DNA from: Sphaerolaimus hirsutus
Lineage: Eukaryota > Nematoda > Chromadorea > Monhysterida > Sphaerolaimidae
DNA: 64,000 nucleotides
Direction of reading: 5' to 3'
NCBI GenBank assembly: GCA_964036195.1
Contig: OZ038451.1
Coordinates: 14,574,529 to 14,638,528, forward strand
Made by a program: the position numbers and the translations under genes. The notes under the pieces were generated by a model. The model was not told the DNA's origin and made no database searches. It saw only the letters and a list, made by a program, of their open reading frames with translations. How positions within the stretch are numbered: the first letter of the stretch is position 1; each line of letters starts with the position of its first letter. Positions 1 through 12,205 of this stretch are shown here, piece by piece.

Positions 1-132
1 CATTGGCCAAAATCTCTATCCCAAGACCCCAATCCCGATCCCGATCCGGTGACCCCAATCCCTACCAATCCCGATCCCGAAATCCCAAAAAACCAATCCC
101 GATCCCGAAAAGTCAATCCCGTTTGAACCCTA
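1..132. mobile_element. Right end of a hAT-like word element, cut by the window edge
   Basis: The segment is an iteration of the word CCCGAT/ATCCC and ends in CGTTTGAACCCTA at 132. The same terminus closes the fully bounded elements at 8499-9239 and 52099-52863, so this is read as the right end of a third member of that family. Its left end and target duplication lie outside the window. The open frame over it is a by-product of the repeat. Confidence 0.7.
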
Positions 133-502
133 GGGGTAACCCCCCCTTTCCTACCCCTGGGCTTATTCAAGGGAGGTTTATTATTACATCGGAAATTCTG
201 CTGAAATTCAGTAAAATAGTGAAGAATAAGCTTTTTTATACACAACAATGGTAATAAACATGAGAAAATAGGTTATATTGGGGCTATAAATGTACATCTG
301 TACACAAATGAGCGTATAAGTGTAGCTGCAATGCAAATTAGTAATAAATACATCATGTACATTGCATACATGATGTACATCATTCCAGATGGGGGGTATT
401 TCGAGGGGGGGGGGGGGTTATTATCTCCCCAGCCTTTTCTGAGGGGGCGTTAATTCGAGGGGGGTTAATTCAAGGGGGATAATTCGAGGTAATACGGTAT
501 AA
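133..502. repeat. TACCGTATTTCC-family MITE remnant
   Basis: The segment ends in the inverted-repeat terminus read as ...TTCGAGGTAATACGGTA and has G-rich blocks (GGGGGTATTTCGAGGGG) shared with copies at 2516, 4729, 6938, 11057, 44012 and 59194. The left end is degraded. No gene is visible. Confidence 0.6.
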
Positions 503-879
503 CCATACATCAAACATCTCAGCAACAAATAAGCTCAAAATAAAAAGTCAATACACTGAGGGTGATGTTTCACACCTTAAGAGCATCTTGAAGCACATGG
601 CTTGATGTTATAAAGGACATTATCATGACTATAGCAATTGTGCATGCAGAAATGCAAAAGCTTCAAACAGGAAAACAATGTTGTGAAATATGCACGGTCG
701 CGGGCAAAAATTTTCAGAACACCACATTGATTTTCATCAATAAATTGCCATTTTTGAGACCACTCTGAGTAAAATTTACCGCAAATGAGTGCGGTATGCG
801 GTACGGTATGATAAATTTTGGAAAATGTGGACCGCGGTACGGTACAGTAAATGTTGGAAAATGTGGACCGTGGTACAGT
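503..879. other. Non-genic; palindromic GGTACGGTA repeats
   Basis: No convincing coding sequence. About 770-879 is an array of GCGGTACGGTA-like words that continues after the inserted element at 1682-1720, so it is one older repeat split by the insertion at 880. Confidence 0.5.
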
Positions 880-1681
880 CAACGATGGCAAGAACACACA
901 TATTAAATACGGAAACTCATTGAGTTTCCGTGTTTTTGTTTAACACAGAAACACGGAAACTCAACAATTTTGAAAAACACGGAAACTCAAATGAGTTCTT
1001 TTTTGGAGAACACGGAAACACGGAAACACAGAAAATACGGAAATGTTTTTTGAGTTTTTTTATCCAAGCAATTGAAGGCACAAGATTTGAACTGAACAAT
1101 GTGTGTATGTGCATACATAAAGTATGCATGTATGTATAGTGTGTAAAAATGTACATAGTATCTAAGTTTAATGATGAAATAAGTATCCAAAAAATAATGG
1201 TGTCCACGTCTCCTGATGGTTTCGACAATATTATGAACTGTGATTGAAGTGTTGAGGAGTGTCCACCAGGGTCTGCTAGCTCACACAATTTAGCTGAGCG
1301 CTCCTCACCTCCCAAGCTGTCAAAGTTATTGGTCACCCATTTGGAACTACCTCCAGTGAACTAATGAAAATTTTCCAATATACAACAAAACATATGCAAA
1401 ACAAATATTTGATACGAAAACCACTGTTTCAACAGTAAAATGCTGTAAAATTCAACTTTTTGTAAAACAAGTCAAGTTTTTACCAAAAAAACTTGAGTTT
1501 TTATCAAAAAACTTGAGTTTTTAATAAAAAACTTGAGTTTTTATCAAAAAACTCAAGTTTTTTAAAAAAAACACAGAAACTCAAGTTTTTTTTCATGAAA
1601 AAAACTCAAAACACAGATATTCATTTTTGAAAAACTCAAAATACAGAAAGTGTTTTTATTTTGAGAACTCACCCATCGTTG
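880..1681. mobile_element. hAT-like word element, 802 bp, TSD GGTACAGT
   Basis: Flanked by perfect 8-bp direct repeats GGTACAGT at 872-879 and 1682-1689. The termini are inverted repeats (CAACGATGG at the left, CCATCGTTG at the right). Both subterminal parts are arrays of short words: ACGGAAACTCA on the left and AAAACTTGAGTTTTT on the right. An 8-bp duplication with short inverted ends is the signature of hAT-superfamily transposition; no transposase is encoded. It sits inside the older GGTACGGTA repeat. Confidence 0.85.
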
Positions 1682-2258
1682 GGTACAGTACGGTTCTAAA
1701 AGTGTGGTAAATGGTACCATGCCAATGGCAAACATGCCAATTCGCAGATAATTAGTGATTGTCGTTGAAGTTTGATAATGAATTTCAGTTGTCAGTTTCA
1801 AAACAGGTTTTCCTTTTGAAACAGAACCAGGGTTGGTTTTATAAAAATTCATTTTAGTAAAATTGTATAAAAATTTTATTTTATTTTAATTTTATTCTTG
1901 TTTCATTTTATTTTATTTTATTTTGTTCCCAAAATTCATTAATAAAATAAAATGACACATTTTACAAAAATTTTACAAAAATTTTACAAAAAATCAGAAT
2001 CATGCATGCAAGGCCAGAAAAATGTTATAATTAGACCTATACATGAAAAACTTAGACCTATACATGAAAAACCTGTGACAAATTTTTCCCTTACTTTTCA
2101 AAAGTTGCTTGCAGTATGTATTCTTAGCTAGTTGCAAGTGTAAAGTTACAATTATTGATAAGAATGGTTTGCATTTTCAGTAGAAGGACTAGTGGAGTGT
2201 GCTGGGCACATTTGTAAAATGTAATGCAATTTGTCAATTGTCACGACAAATGTAAAGT

Positions 2259-3119
2259 CAGGGGTCTCCTAGGGGGGGGGCTGGGGGGGGCTGCCCCCCC
2301 CCCAAATCCGCCAGCTATCTATCTATCCCGGAGGCCGCTCAGCTATCTATCTATCCCGAGGCAAAATTTTTGGCTACTACCCCCAAAGACCCCCCCCCCC
2401 CAAATAGCTCAGCTATCTATCTATCTGGAGTGGTTTTTGAGAAATTTCGCCCCAATTTTCGCACCTTTTATAGTTTTTCACCTTCAAAATCGTGCTCTCC
2501 GGCTATATGCATGGTTACCGTATTTCCTCAAAATACCCCCCAGGGGTTTATTGTTTCAGAGTGAGAATTTTGAGAGAAAAACGTGAAAAATGCAACAATA
2601 ACCACCATTTTAAAGTTTTTACAGCCTTATATAAGGATGTAGATGGTATAAACGATGTTCTAACGTAACAAAGTGAGTGTTTTGAACATCTGTTATGCAT
2701 TTCCCGGACCACAAATCCATGATGCCCATTTTGAGGGGGGGTATTTCGAGGGGGGGAGGTATTCCGAGGAAATACGGTATATGCATGTTTTTAGCTATTT
2801 TAAACCTACGTTTGGCCACTTTTCACCGATTATTAGCGATTTTTTTCCCCTTTCGGCCTTCTATGCACTGAAAAAGCCTATAAATTTTGCCCCCGTGAGC
2901 CCCCCCCCCTCCAGAAATTTTTTTCAGCTATCTATCCCTCCAGAGGAGCGATTTGCTATCTATCCAGCCCCCGCGAGGGCCCTATGCACTGAAAAAGCCT
3001 ATAAATTTTGCCCCCGTGAGCCCCCCCCTCCAGAAATTTTTTTCAGCTATCTATCCCTCCAGAGGAGCGATTTGCTATCTATCCAGCCCCCGCGAGGGCC
3101 AAAATCTTGGAGGCCCCTG
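2259..3119. mobile_element. CTATCTATC-word hAT-like element, TSD TGTAAAGT
   Basis: Perfect 8-bp repeats TGTAAAGT lie at 2251-2258 and 3120-3127. The termini are CAGGGGTCTCC and GGAGGCCCCTG. The ends contain the words GCTATCTATCTATCC and C/G homopolymer blocks. Related copies are at 48230-48713 and 53296-53705, each with its own 8-bp duplication. It is interrupted by a MITE (2516-2779) and contains an internal roughly 100-bp tandem duplication (about 2860-3060). The open frame across it is not a gene. Confidence 0.85.
2516..2779. mobile_element. MITE, TACCGTATTTCCTC inverted termini (copy A)
   Basis: The terminus TACCGTATTTCCTC at the left is matched by GAGGAAATACGGTA at the right. The interior has G-rich tracts next to both termini and a shared core. 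No coding capacity. It serves as the left recombination site of the 2.2-kb tandem duplication. Confidence 0.75.
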
Positions 3120-6100
3120 TGTAAAGTAAATTGTAATGCAAAATGGCAAGTGTCATGTCAAATTTCAAGCAAAGTATCAATTGTCATGACAAATGTCATA
3201 CAAAGTGTAAATTGTGTATCCAAATCTTGTGTTTTTGTATCCATTGTATGTTTTGTATCCAAATCTTATGTTTTTGTAACCAAATGTTCACATAAGATTT
3301 GGATTCAACAACAATTTATATATATATTTATATATAAAACATAAGATTTATATATAAAACATAAGATTTGGACACAATTTGCTTGGCAATTGATACTTTA
3401 TTTTTTACATGTCATGATAATTTACACTTTACCTTACACTTGTCATGACAATTGACACTTTGCATGACATTTTACATGACATTTGACACTTTACACTTGG
3501 GACTGCTCCCAGATCCATGAATAAACAGGTAGAAACTCAAGCAACAAGATAAAATTTTACAAAAAATATGAATTTTTATACAATTTTACAAAAATATGAA
3601 TTTTTATACAATTTTACAAAATATTTACAAAAATACGAAGTTTTATACAATTTTACAAAATATTTACAAAAATTCGAATTTTTATACAATTTTTATTTTT
3701 AAATTTTCCATTTTATTTTATTCTTAAATATTCCATTTTATTATTATTTTACTTTTATTTTTTTCTGAGATTTTGCCAACCCTGAACAGAACTGACAACT
3801 GAAATTCATTTTAAAACTTGAACGACATGCACAACTTACAAATTGGCATGTGTGTACACTGAACTAGTGAGTATACATCACTGCTTTTTGTTGGACATGG
3901 AACTTTGTTCTGGAATTATGGATCGTTTTCACTCCTTTTTGTCAGCACAAAAGTCAGTGTAAACATCGCTTACAAAAGCCATGCAAAATCATCTTGCACG
4001 TGGGGACTTTCATTCCAAAAGTTAACATATCCAGATTTTTCGATTTTTCAAAATCGCATTTTAAAGTTTGGCGCTGGCCCGGCAGCGCCATGTTTGGGCG
4101 ACAAAGCTTGCTCTGCACTTTTCAGATATCTCGGACATTTGTCTACAATTTTTGTCCCTAAATTTTGTCGGCTGGTAAATATTTTGGGAGTTATGTCATA
4201 TTTTGTAAACCACCCAAAATAAGGAGTAAATTTGAAAATTTAAACTTGAAATGTAAATAACTTCCTAACGGTGCATCGCAGGGCAAAACCAATTATACCA
4301 CTGAGAAGCCCTTTTCGAGAAGTACACAAACCTAAATTTTCAGATCTATATTTATACCCGTACTCGATTTATAGAGCAAATTTTTTTTTGGAAATTCACG
4401 TATGCACATTTGGAAATGAAATTTTATGGGAAATCCGGCCGGCTCTTCGCGAGCGATCCGGAGCACGCGTGCACTTTTGGAAATGTAACTATTTTTTGGA
4501 TTTGTGCACTTATGAAATGAAACTCCGGTGGTCCGACATGGATATGTGCACTTACGAAATGAAAATTGTGATTTTTCTGAAAAACGGTACCACTATCTCG
4601 GGAACGAAATGGACTATAACACTGATTTTTTCCCAAAATGGGCAGAATTATACGTGTATGTCGAATCCACAGCTAACTCGATTTTTCTGGATTTGGCGCT
4701 TGTGAACTTTTGGAACGAAGTCCCCACATACCGTATTTCCTCAAAATACCCCCCAGGGGTTTATTGTTTCAGAGTGGAAATTTTGAGAGAAAAACGTGAA
4801 AAATGCAACAATAACCACCATTTATAAGTTTTTACAGCCTTATATAAGGATGTAGATGGTATAAACGATGTTCTAACGTAACACAGTGTTTTGAACATCT
4901 GTTATGCATTTCCCGGACCACAAATCCATGATGCCCATTTTGAGGGGGGGTATTTCGAGGGGGGGAGGTATTCCGAGGAAATACGGTATATGCATGTTTT
5001 TAGCTATTTTAAACCTACGTTTGGCCACTTTTCACCGATTATTAGCGATTTTTTTCCCCTTTCGGCCTTCTATGCACTGAAAAAGCCTATAAATTTTGCC
5101 CCCGTGAGCCCCCCCCCCTCCAGAAATTTTTTTCAGCTATCTATCCCTCCAGAGGAGCGATTTGCTATCTATCCAGCCCCCGCGAGGGCCCTATGCACTG
5201 AAAAAGCCTATAAATTTTGCCCCCGTGAGCCCCCCCCTCCAGAAATTTTTTTCAGCTATCTATCCCTCCAGAGGAGCGATTTGCTATCTATCCAGCCCCC
5301 GCGAGGGCCAAAATCTTGGAGGCCCCTGTGTAAAGTAAATTGTAATGCAAAATGGCAAGTGTCATGTCAAATTTCAAGCAAAGTATCAATTGTCATGACA
5401 AATGTCATACAAAGTGTAAATTGTGTATCCAAATCTTGTGTTTTTGTATCCATTGTATGTTTTGTATCCAAATCTTATGTTTTTGTAACCAAATGTTCAC
5501 ATAAGATTTGGATTCAACAACAATTTATATATATATTTATATATAAAACATAAGATTTATATATAAAACATAAGATTTGGACACAATTTGCTTGGCAATT
5601 GATACTTTATTTTTTACATGTCATGATAATTTACACTTTACCTTACACTTGTCATGACAATTGACACTTTGCATGACATTTTACATGACATTTGACACTT
5701 TACACTTGGGACTGCTCCCAGATCCATGAATAAACAGGTAGAAACTCAAGCAACAAGATAAAATTTTACAAAAAATATGAATTTTTATACAATTTTACAA
5801 AAATATGAATTTTTATACAATTTTACAAAATATTTACAAAAATACGAAGTTTTATACAATTTTACAAAATATTTACAAAAATTCGAATTTTTATACAATT
5901 TTTATTTTTAAATTTTCCATTTTATTTTATTCTTAAATATTCCATTTTATTATTATTTTACTTTTATTTTTTTCTGAGATTTTGCCAACCCTGAACAGAA
6001 CTGACAACTGAAATTCATTTTAAAACTTGAACGACATGCACAACTTACAAATTGGCATGTGTGTACACTGAACTAGTGAGTATACATCACTGCTTTTTGT

Positions 6101-6937
6101 TGGACATGGAACTTTGTTCTGGAATTATGGATCGTTTTCACTCCTTTTTGTCAGCACAAAAGTCAGTGTAAACATCGCTTACAAAAGCCATGCAAAATCA
6201 TCTTGCACGTGGGGACTTTCATTCCAAAAGTTAACATATCCAGATTTTTCGATTTTTCAAAATCGCATTTTAAAGTTTGGCGCTGGCCCGGCAGCGCCAT
6301 GTTTGGGCGACAAAGCTTGCTCTGCACTTTTCAGATATCTCGGACATTTGTCTACAATTTTTGTCCCTAAATTTTGTCGGCTGGTAAATATTTTGGGAGT
6401 TATGTCATATTTTGTAAACCACCCAAAATAAGGAGTAAATTTGAAAATTTAAACTTGAAATGTAAATAACTTCCTAACGGTGCATCGCAGGGCAAAACCA
6501 ATTATACCACTGAGAAGCCCTTTTCGAGAAGTACACAAACCTAAATTTTCAGATCTATATTTATACCCGTACTCGATTTATAGAGCAAATTTTTTTTTGG
6601 AAATTCACGTATGCACATTTGGAAATGAAATTTTATGGGAAATCCGGCCGGCTCTTCGCGAGCGATCCGGAGCACGCGTGCACTTTTGGAAATGTAACTA
6701 TTTTTTGGATTTGTGCACTTATGAAATGAAACTCCGGTGGTCCGACATGGATATGTGCACTTACGAAATGAAAATTGTGATTTTTCTGAAAAACGGTACC
6801 ACTATCTCGGGAACGAAATGGACTATAACACTGATTTTTTCCCAAAATGGGCAGAATTATACGTGTATGTCGAATCCACAGCTAACTCGATTTTTCTGGA
6901 TTTGGCGCTTGTGAACTTTTGGAACGAAGTCCCCACA
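2516..6937. repeat. 2.2-kb direct tandem duplication
   Basis: Copy 1 is 2516-4728 (2,213 bp) and copy 2 is 4729-6937 (2,209 bp). By eye they are identical after the first 200 bases: all open frames recur at an offset of 2,209. Each copy starts with a MITE and a third MITE follows at 6938. The unit holds transposon ends, AT-rich words and about 900 bp of unassigned sequence (about 3800-4720) with no convincing gene; reading frames of 99-223 codons there appear twice only because of the duplication. A collapsed or duplicated assembly is an alternative explanation. Confidence 0.9.
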
Positions 6938-7171
6938 TACCGTATTTCCTCGAAATACCCCCAGGGGGTTTATTTTTTCAGAGTGGAAATTTTGAGAGAA
7001 AAACGTGAAAAATGCAACAATAACCACCATTTATAAGTTTTTACAGCCTTAAATAAGGATGTAGATGGTATAAACGATGTTCTAACGTAACACAGTGTTT
7101 TGAACGTCTGTTATGCATTTCCCGGACCACAAATACATAGTGCCCATTTTGAGGGGGGTATTTCAAGGAAA
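6938..7171. mobile_element. MITE, TACCGTATTTCCTC family (copy B)
   Basis: Begins TACCGTATTTCCTCG and ends with a decayed terminus (TTTCAAGGAAATACA). It carries diagnostic bases (GTGGAAATT, ACACAGTGTTTTGAAC followed by G) that distinguish it from copy A. The MITE at 4729-4988 is a hybrid of copy B (left) and copy A (right). Confidence 0.75.
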
Positions 7172-7280
7172 TACATATTTGCGCACAAATTTTTTGTATT
7201 TTACCTATCAGTACACAAATTTTACCCAGCAATTTTCTCAAATGCTCGGATAAAAAATTACTCAAAACAGCTCTCCATAA

Positions 7281-7442
7281 TGGTAGCTCAAACACACCTT
7301 CGTCAACGGAGGAAACCACTGATCCAACGCAGCAAACAGAAGCGGCACAGGGACAGGTAGATTTCACCTGTCTACCGGAATGTCAGGTTTCGAAACGGAG
7401 ATCCGGTCATCTCCACGCTTGCCAACTGCAACATGGGAAAGG
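7281..7442. repeat. Dispersed GC-rich ~150-bp repeat, copy A
   Basis: Aligns by eye over about 150 bp with 11963-12121 and over about 100 bp with 11535-11632 and 16505-16613. Shared landmarks are GCGGCACAGG, CTACCGGAA/CCACCGGAA and GCCAACTGCAACA/GCCAGCTGCAACA. It is not recognised as a known gene or transposon. It could be a decayed coding repeat. Confidence 0.5.
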
Positions 7443-8498
7443 AACATTAATAATATCCGATGCGTTGAAATGTTTACCCAGGATTTTTGAATGGGGAAGG
7501 GAGGGGCGCGAAGTTCGCATCATAAAGCCCCCCTAAAGTTTTGCCCCGTTATAACGGATTAGCACTAATTTTTAAGGATTTTTCGCTTGCGGTAATAAAA
7601 TCTCTTCACGCGTAATACATATCCAACAGACATGAAGCCTCCGAGAAAATCCAACATGGACCAAAATCCAGCAAAGCAACTCCGGCAAAAAACGCCCTCG
7701 CAACACACCACAATCTTCAACATCAAATACCGGCCCCCACTCCCCGGGCCTCGATCCAATTGCCACACATACATTAGTTGACATCTACATCGACACCAAA
7801 TGTCAACTGCTTCCTATCCCAATTCAAAGCTTATGTTTGAACGTCGTTCGTCGGCCCATCAGCAAGCTTTGAATCGAGATCGGAACCGGTTGACATTTGG
7901 TGTCGATGTCAACTAGTGTGTGTGGGCCCAATATGCGTGATAGACGTGCGCCACAGTCCAGCATCTTCGTCCAAAAATGCGGCTGGGAAAAGGTTTCCGC
8001 GACATTTTTGGATGGGTGCCAAAAAGTAAATGTAGTCAAAATATTGGGCAGGATTTTTTACTGGTAAATATGGGATAGAAATCAATGTCGGAACACGGGC
8101 GATTCAATTCGAACATAAGTAAAACGCGCCGTAACGCAAAGAATTTGAGGCACTTAGCGCGTGCTGGGAGCCTTACGTTCGAATTAAATTTGGGTCCAGG
8201 TTACGGGCTTTTTTAATGAAATGGCTGCACCACAGCTGCGAAGTATGGGATTTTTTTGGCGCGGGAAGAGCTGAAATATTTCTTGGGAAAAATCAAACGA
8301 TGAACGACAAATATGCACGCCGATTCGATGTGCAAAACAATTAAAGAACATTTGATTTTGGGAACTTCTCGATGATATTCCATAATATACTCATTGCAAC
8401 TAATGTACAAACTAATATACCCGGGTATTTTAGGTAAACGTACCGCGAAACTTTTCCAAACCGCGGGAAATATACTTCTACAAAATTGTGATGCCAAT
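7443..8498. other. Non-genic stretch, nothing recognised
   Basis: Open frames up to about 94 codons occur on the minus strand, but they show no family motif, no splice-consistent structure and no composition shift. Part of this stretch (about 7750-7920) holds a short imperfect inverted repeat around ACATTTGGTGTCGATGT. Confidence 0.4.
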
Positions 8499-9239
8499 TA
8501 GGGTTCAAACGGGACCGGTTTTTCGGACCGGGACCAGAATTTTTTCTTATCGGGACCGGGACCGGGACTAGGTGGTCGGGACCGGGACCGGGACTGGCAT
8601 TTTTCAATTGTCGGGACCGGGACTGGGGCATCCGGACCGGGACCAGGATTTGCCGAACCAGGTACCAGGACCACAGCCCCCTTTTGAGCCCTATCGGGAC
8701 CGATAACCATTTGAATGCAAATTTTCAGAAGTTTCATACGATTTTCACAGATCATTCAATCAAAATTATCATCAAAAATATAGTAAAAGTCACAAAATTG
8801 AATTGAGTCACAAAAATGACATAATGCACAAAAGTATGACAGTGAGTATTGATACATAAGCTGGCGCAGTGCTTTCTGAAGGTAAATTATATTTTCAGCC
8901 TTTGATGATGTCGAACATGAATGAGAATGTTTGGAACTCACCAAAAAAACATCAAAAATTCGTCGACAGAACGAGAATGCGCCGACTGGCGCGAATATTT
9001 TTGAATTTTACAAGTATTTAAAAGGCAAAATTTGGATCCAGCCCGGTCAATTTTTCTTATCGGGACCGCTGAAAAATTCCGGGACCGGGACCGGGACTGG
9101 GTGGTCGGGACCGGGACTGGCTTTTTTCAATTGTCGGGACCGGGACCGGGACTGGGGTGGCGGGACCGGGACCGGGACCGCCCCAGTCCCGACTTTTTGC
9201 CGAACCATGTACCAGGACCGCGGTCCCGTTTGAACCCTA
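8499..9239. mobile_element. GGGACC-word hAT-like element, 741 bp, TSD ATGCCAAT
   Basis: Perfect 8-bp repeats ATGCCAAT lie at 8491-8498 and 9240-9247. Inverted termini are TAGGGTTCAAACGGGACC and its complement. Both ends are arrays of GGGACCGGGACC; the middle 300 bp is unique and non-coding. Several open frames cross it only because the 6-bp word lacks stops. It belongs to the same family as 1-132 and 52099-52863, which use different words next to the same TAGGGTTCAAACG terminus. Confidence 0.92.
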
Positions 9240-9240
9240 A

Positions 9241-9585
9241 TGCCAATGTGTTTGTAGAATAGGGGACAGTTCCGCAAGTGGAGAAGTCAAGAAGAGTTAA
9301 AACTTGAGAGTTGAGTAGAGTTGAGTAGAGTTGAGTAAAATGACCTACAAAATTGTGATGCCAATGTGTTTGTAGAATAGGGGACAGTTCCGCAAGTGGA
9401 GAAGTCAAGAAGAGTTAAAACTTGAGAGTTGAGTAGAGTTGAGTAAAATGACAAGTTATGAGTTGACAATTATTTGTCGTTTTGCTCAACTCTTAACTTT
9501 ACTCAACTTGTCATTATACTCAACTCTTAACTACTCAACTTGTCATTATACTCAACTCTTAACTTTTCCACTTGCGGAACTGGCC
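9241..9585. repeat. 118-bp tandem duplication plus inverted GAGTTGAGTA array
   Basis: The segment from TGCCAATGTG at 9241 recurs at 9359 (offset 118). Both copies contain GTTCCGCAAGTGGAGAAG and GAGTTGAGTAGA words. The complement (CTCAACTCTTAAC, CCACTTGCGGAAC) follows at 9480-9585, so the region can fold back. This resembles another word element, boundaries not resolved. Confidence 0.6.
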
Positions 9586-11056
9586 CAGAAAATTACCGAG
9601 AAATGGAAGAGCGCATTTGAGAAAATTTGCAACGAATTTCTGGGTGATAATAAGTAGCGAAATATAAGGTGCCAGAATTCCGTTAACTTCACGTTTCCCC
9701 CCATGGACTTCTTCCCCCCGTGGTGTGATGCATTAGCGTTATGTCCGTGCGGACATAAAGCTAATGGAACACAACAAAACGGTAATGCAACACGACAAAA
9801 CGCTAATGCAACACGGACAAAACGCTAATACAACACACTCCGGGGGCAAGTTGTCCACGGGGGGAAAAGTACCTGTAATCCCAGAATTCATCGCATTGCA
9901 AAATTTTAAAATTTACCATACAGTGCCAAAAAAATTTACCATAAAATTTACCGCACAAATTTACCATGCAGTGCCAAAAAATTTACCATAATAACCGCAC
10001 AATGAAGAAATCAGCAAAGTGGTAAAAAAGTTACCTTAGCCACCGTTCACACGATTTTTTTCTGTAACGAATCCGACAACACTTGAAAGTACAATAACGT
10101 CCAAAGTGTTGTCGGAATCGTCACTGAAAATGTGAACAGTGTGCAACCAGTGTGCAACCGTACCGTTTTTACTTGGCAAAAAGAACTTTTCAGTTAAAAA
10201 ATCTACCCTTTTCCTAGGAAAATGCGAAAATGTTTTCGAATTCTTTTTGTTATTTTAACTGAAAATTCGTATTCTGTGATAATTACTCTAACATGCCATT
10301 AATGTGTATGCATAGCGGCGGAACAAAACAGCGCGGTAAGTGCTGGAAGTATTTATCCGCGGTAAGTGCTGGGAAAACTGTAAAACAAGTCATAGTGGAA
10401 AAAACAAAAGTATCGACACTTTTTCCATTGACTTTGCCGTCTTGAGAGTACCCATTGGACATCGGTTATCTAAAAAGCGCACGGGAGGCGTATTCGAGTG
10501 ATATATTCGAGCCCTCACACCTTCAGAAGCATGGATTATCTCCTCGAACATTCCCCCATTCTGGAAAACTCAAATGCGTTCTATGAGGTGGCCGACAGTT
10601 GACGATGATAAAATGACTCATTGTGGAAAACTCGTTTAAAGCTCATTTTTGAGTTTTCGAAATTTCGTATAAAAACTAGCAGGGCCAGTAGTAATCTAAC
10701 ACTAGTTTTTCACCGTGACGAGAAATGTACAATTTAACATTTGAATAATGGACTAAAATAGAAGTTAGTTTTTTCAAACCGAGAATACAGAGAAAAATAT
10801 TTTGCACAATAAAATGAAAAAAATGACAAAACCACGGAACTTTTTTCACCAAAGTGGGGTAAACTACCTCCAGATACCAGAATTTGAGCTAGTGATGGAA
10901 ATAGGCAGTTTTTTATATATTTTTAAATGTCAGCTGCAGTTCTTCCAAAAACGATTTCGGTTTTGGAAAAACCGTTATTTTGAAAAACCGGTAAAAAGTG
11001 CAGCCATCCCCAGTTTGCACCATCAGGCAAGCACGTTATATCTGATCACAGAAAAC
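9586..11056. other. Non-genic; short tandem array and a small hairpin
   Basis: 9762-9838 holds about four copies of a 21-22 bp unit (AATGCAACACGACAAAACGCT). 10043-10142 forms a hairpin with arms around CCGACAACACTT. No gene is supported; the 103-codon frame at 10802-11113 has no recognisable features and runs into the MITE at 11057. Confidence 0.45.
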
Positions 11057-11301
11057 TACCGTATTTCCTCGAAATACACACAGCACAGAGGTTCATTCTT
11101 TCGCAAACTTTGAGGGGGGTTGATTCGAGGGGGTAATTTTTTTGACAGAAATTTCTTGATGATCATAGTAAAGAATAGGCTTTTCCATAACCAAAACTTG
11201 TAATGAATGTGATCAAATCGGACACTAGGACGATTTCGAGAGGGGGATAATTAAACGGGGAGCTAATTCTAGGCGCTATTTCGAGGTAACACGTAACACG
11301 G
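11057..11301. mobile_element. MITE, TACCGTATTTCC family, degraded
   Basis: Left terminus ACCGTATTTCCTCGAAATA; right end CTATTTCGAGGTAACACG. The interior shares the block GAATAGGCTTTTCCATAACC with other family members. Non-coding. Confidence 0.6.
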
Positions 11302-11384
11302 TCACAGACGAGTAAGTATACCACCCCTCGAAATCAAAACTAAAATCAGAAAAAAATACAAACAAAACCAAATCTAATGCAAAC

Positions 11385-12121
11385 GCACGCAGCAACGAGT
11401 TCGATGAACAGCAGTTTCAACGGCACAGGATCTGACAGGAAATTCGACAGCGGAAGGCGCAACACGGCAACGCTGGCGTCATGCCAACACCAAAATGTAG
11501 TGCCAGCAGCAAGTTGACAGCAGCTAGCAGCAGACAGCGGCGGCACAGGCACAGGGGTAACCGGTCCGCCGGAGGGACGGGTGCCAAGACGCAGCACCGA
11601 TCGCTGCCCCGCTTGCGAACTGGAACGGTGGGCAATCCCTCAGTTCCGGGATTTTGTCGAATAATTTAGTTTGGACATTTATCACCTAGTAACGACACAC
11701 TCTTTGGGATTTTGTCGAATAATTTAGTTTGGACATTTATCACCTAGTAACGACACACTCTTTTGAAGCCAAATTTCGAACTTTTCGAATTTCTTACCCG
11801 AAAACCGGTTTCGATTTGGAGCACTTTTCGAGTTTTTGACATTTTTAGCCAAAGTATCACATTTTCGAACTTTTCTGGTAAATTTAGGATAAATATTGGT
11901 TATACATCACATGGACAAACTCATCCCCGTCCTAAACCGGACCACAGAAATAAGAGGTTGCCCATGACAGCAGTCCCGAACACACCTTTGCAAGCAGAGA
12001 GGTTCATCCAACTCAGCATCGAAGCAGCAGCGGCACAGGTACAGGGAAACCTGCCCACCGGAAAGACGGGTGCCAGAACGCAGCACCGATCACCTCCCCG
12101 CGCGCCAGCTGCAACAGGTCA
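11385..12121. repeat. Two more GC-rich dispersed repeat copies and a 58-bp tandem duplication
   Basis: Copy B (about 11535-11632) and copy C (11963-12121) share ACGGGTGCCA[AG][GA]ACGCAGC and the block GCAGCACCGATC. Between them 11648-11764 is a 58-bp unit present twice (starts GGGATTTTGTCG). No intact gene. The similarity across copies extends over 100-150 bp, longer than a simple repeat. Confidence 0.5.
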
Positions 12122-12205
12122 TTAAAAATAAGTCAAAAATAAATATAACGTAAATGCACGAGTTGATAAATATATGAAAATGAATATACCGTATATGCTC
12201 GAGAC

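Larger units (their letters stand above)
1828..3784. mobile_element. hAT-like word element (TTTTACAAAAA word), TSD AACAGAAC, with nested insertions
   Basis: Perfect 8-bp repeats AACAGAAC flank it at 1820-1827 and 3785-3792. The termini are CAGGGTTGG and CCAACCCTG. Subterminal DNA is AT-rich iterated words (TTTTACAAAAATTT, TTTTATTTTA). The interior carries a second complete element (2259-3119), which itself carries a MITE (2516-2779). The right half recurs at 5992 and before because of the tandem duplication. The older surrounding inverted repeat (about 1715-1819 and 3793-3855) suggests it landed in a still earlier element. Confidence 0.85.

Noticed and set aside
2673..5553. 223- and 220-codon plus-strand frames, plus 105-, 144- and 99-codon frames that all occur twice
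   Set aside because: They lie in transposon ends and a tandem duplication; conservation between copies reflects recent duplication, not selection. No domain or splice support.
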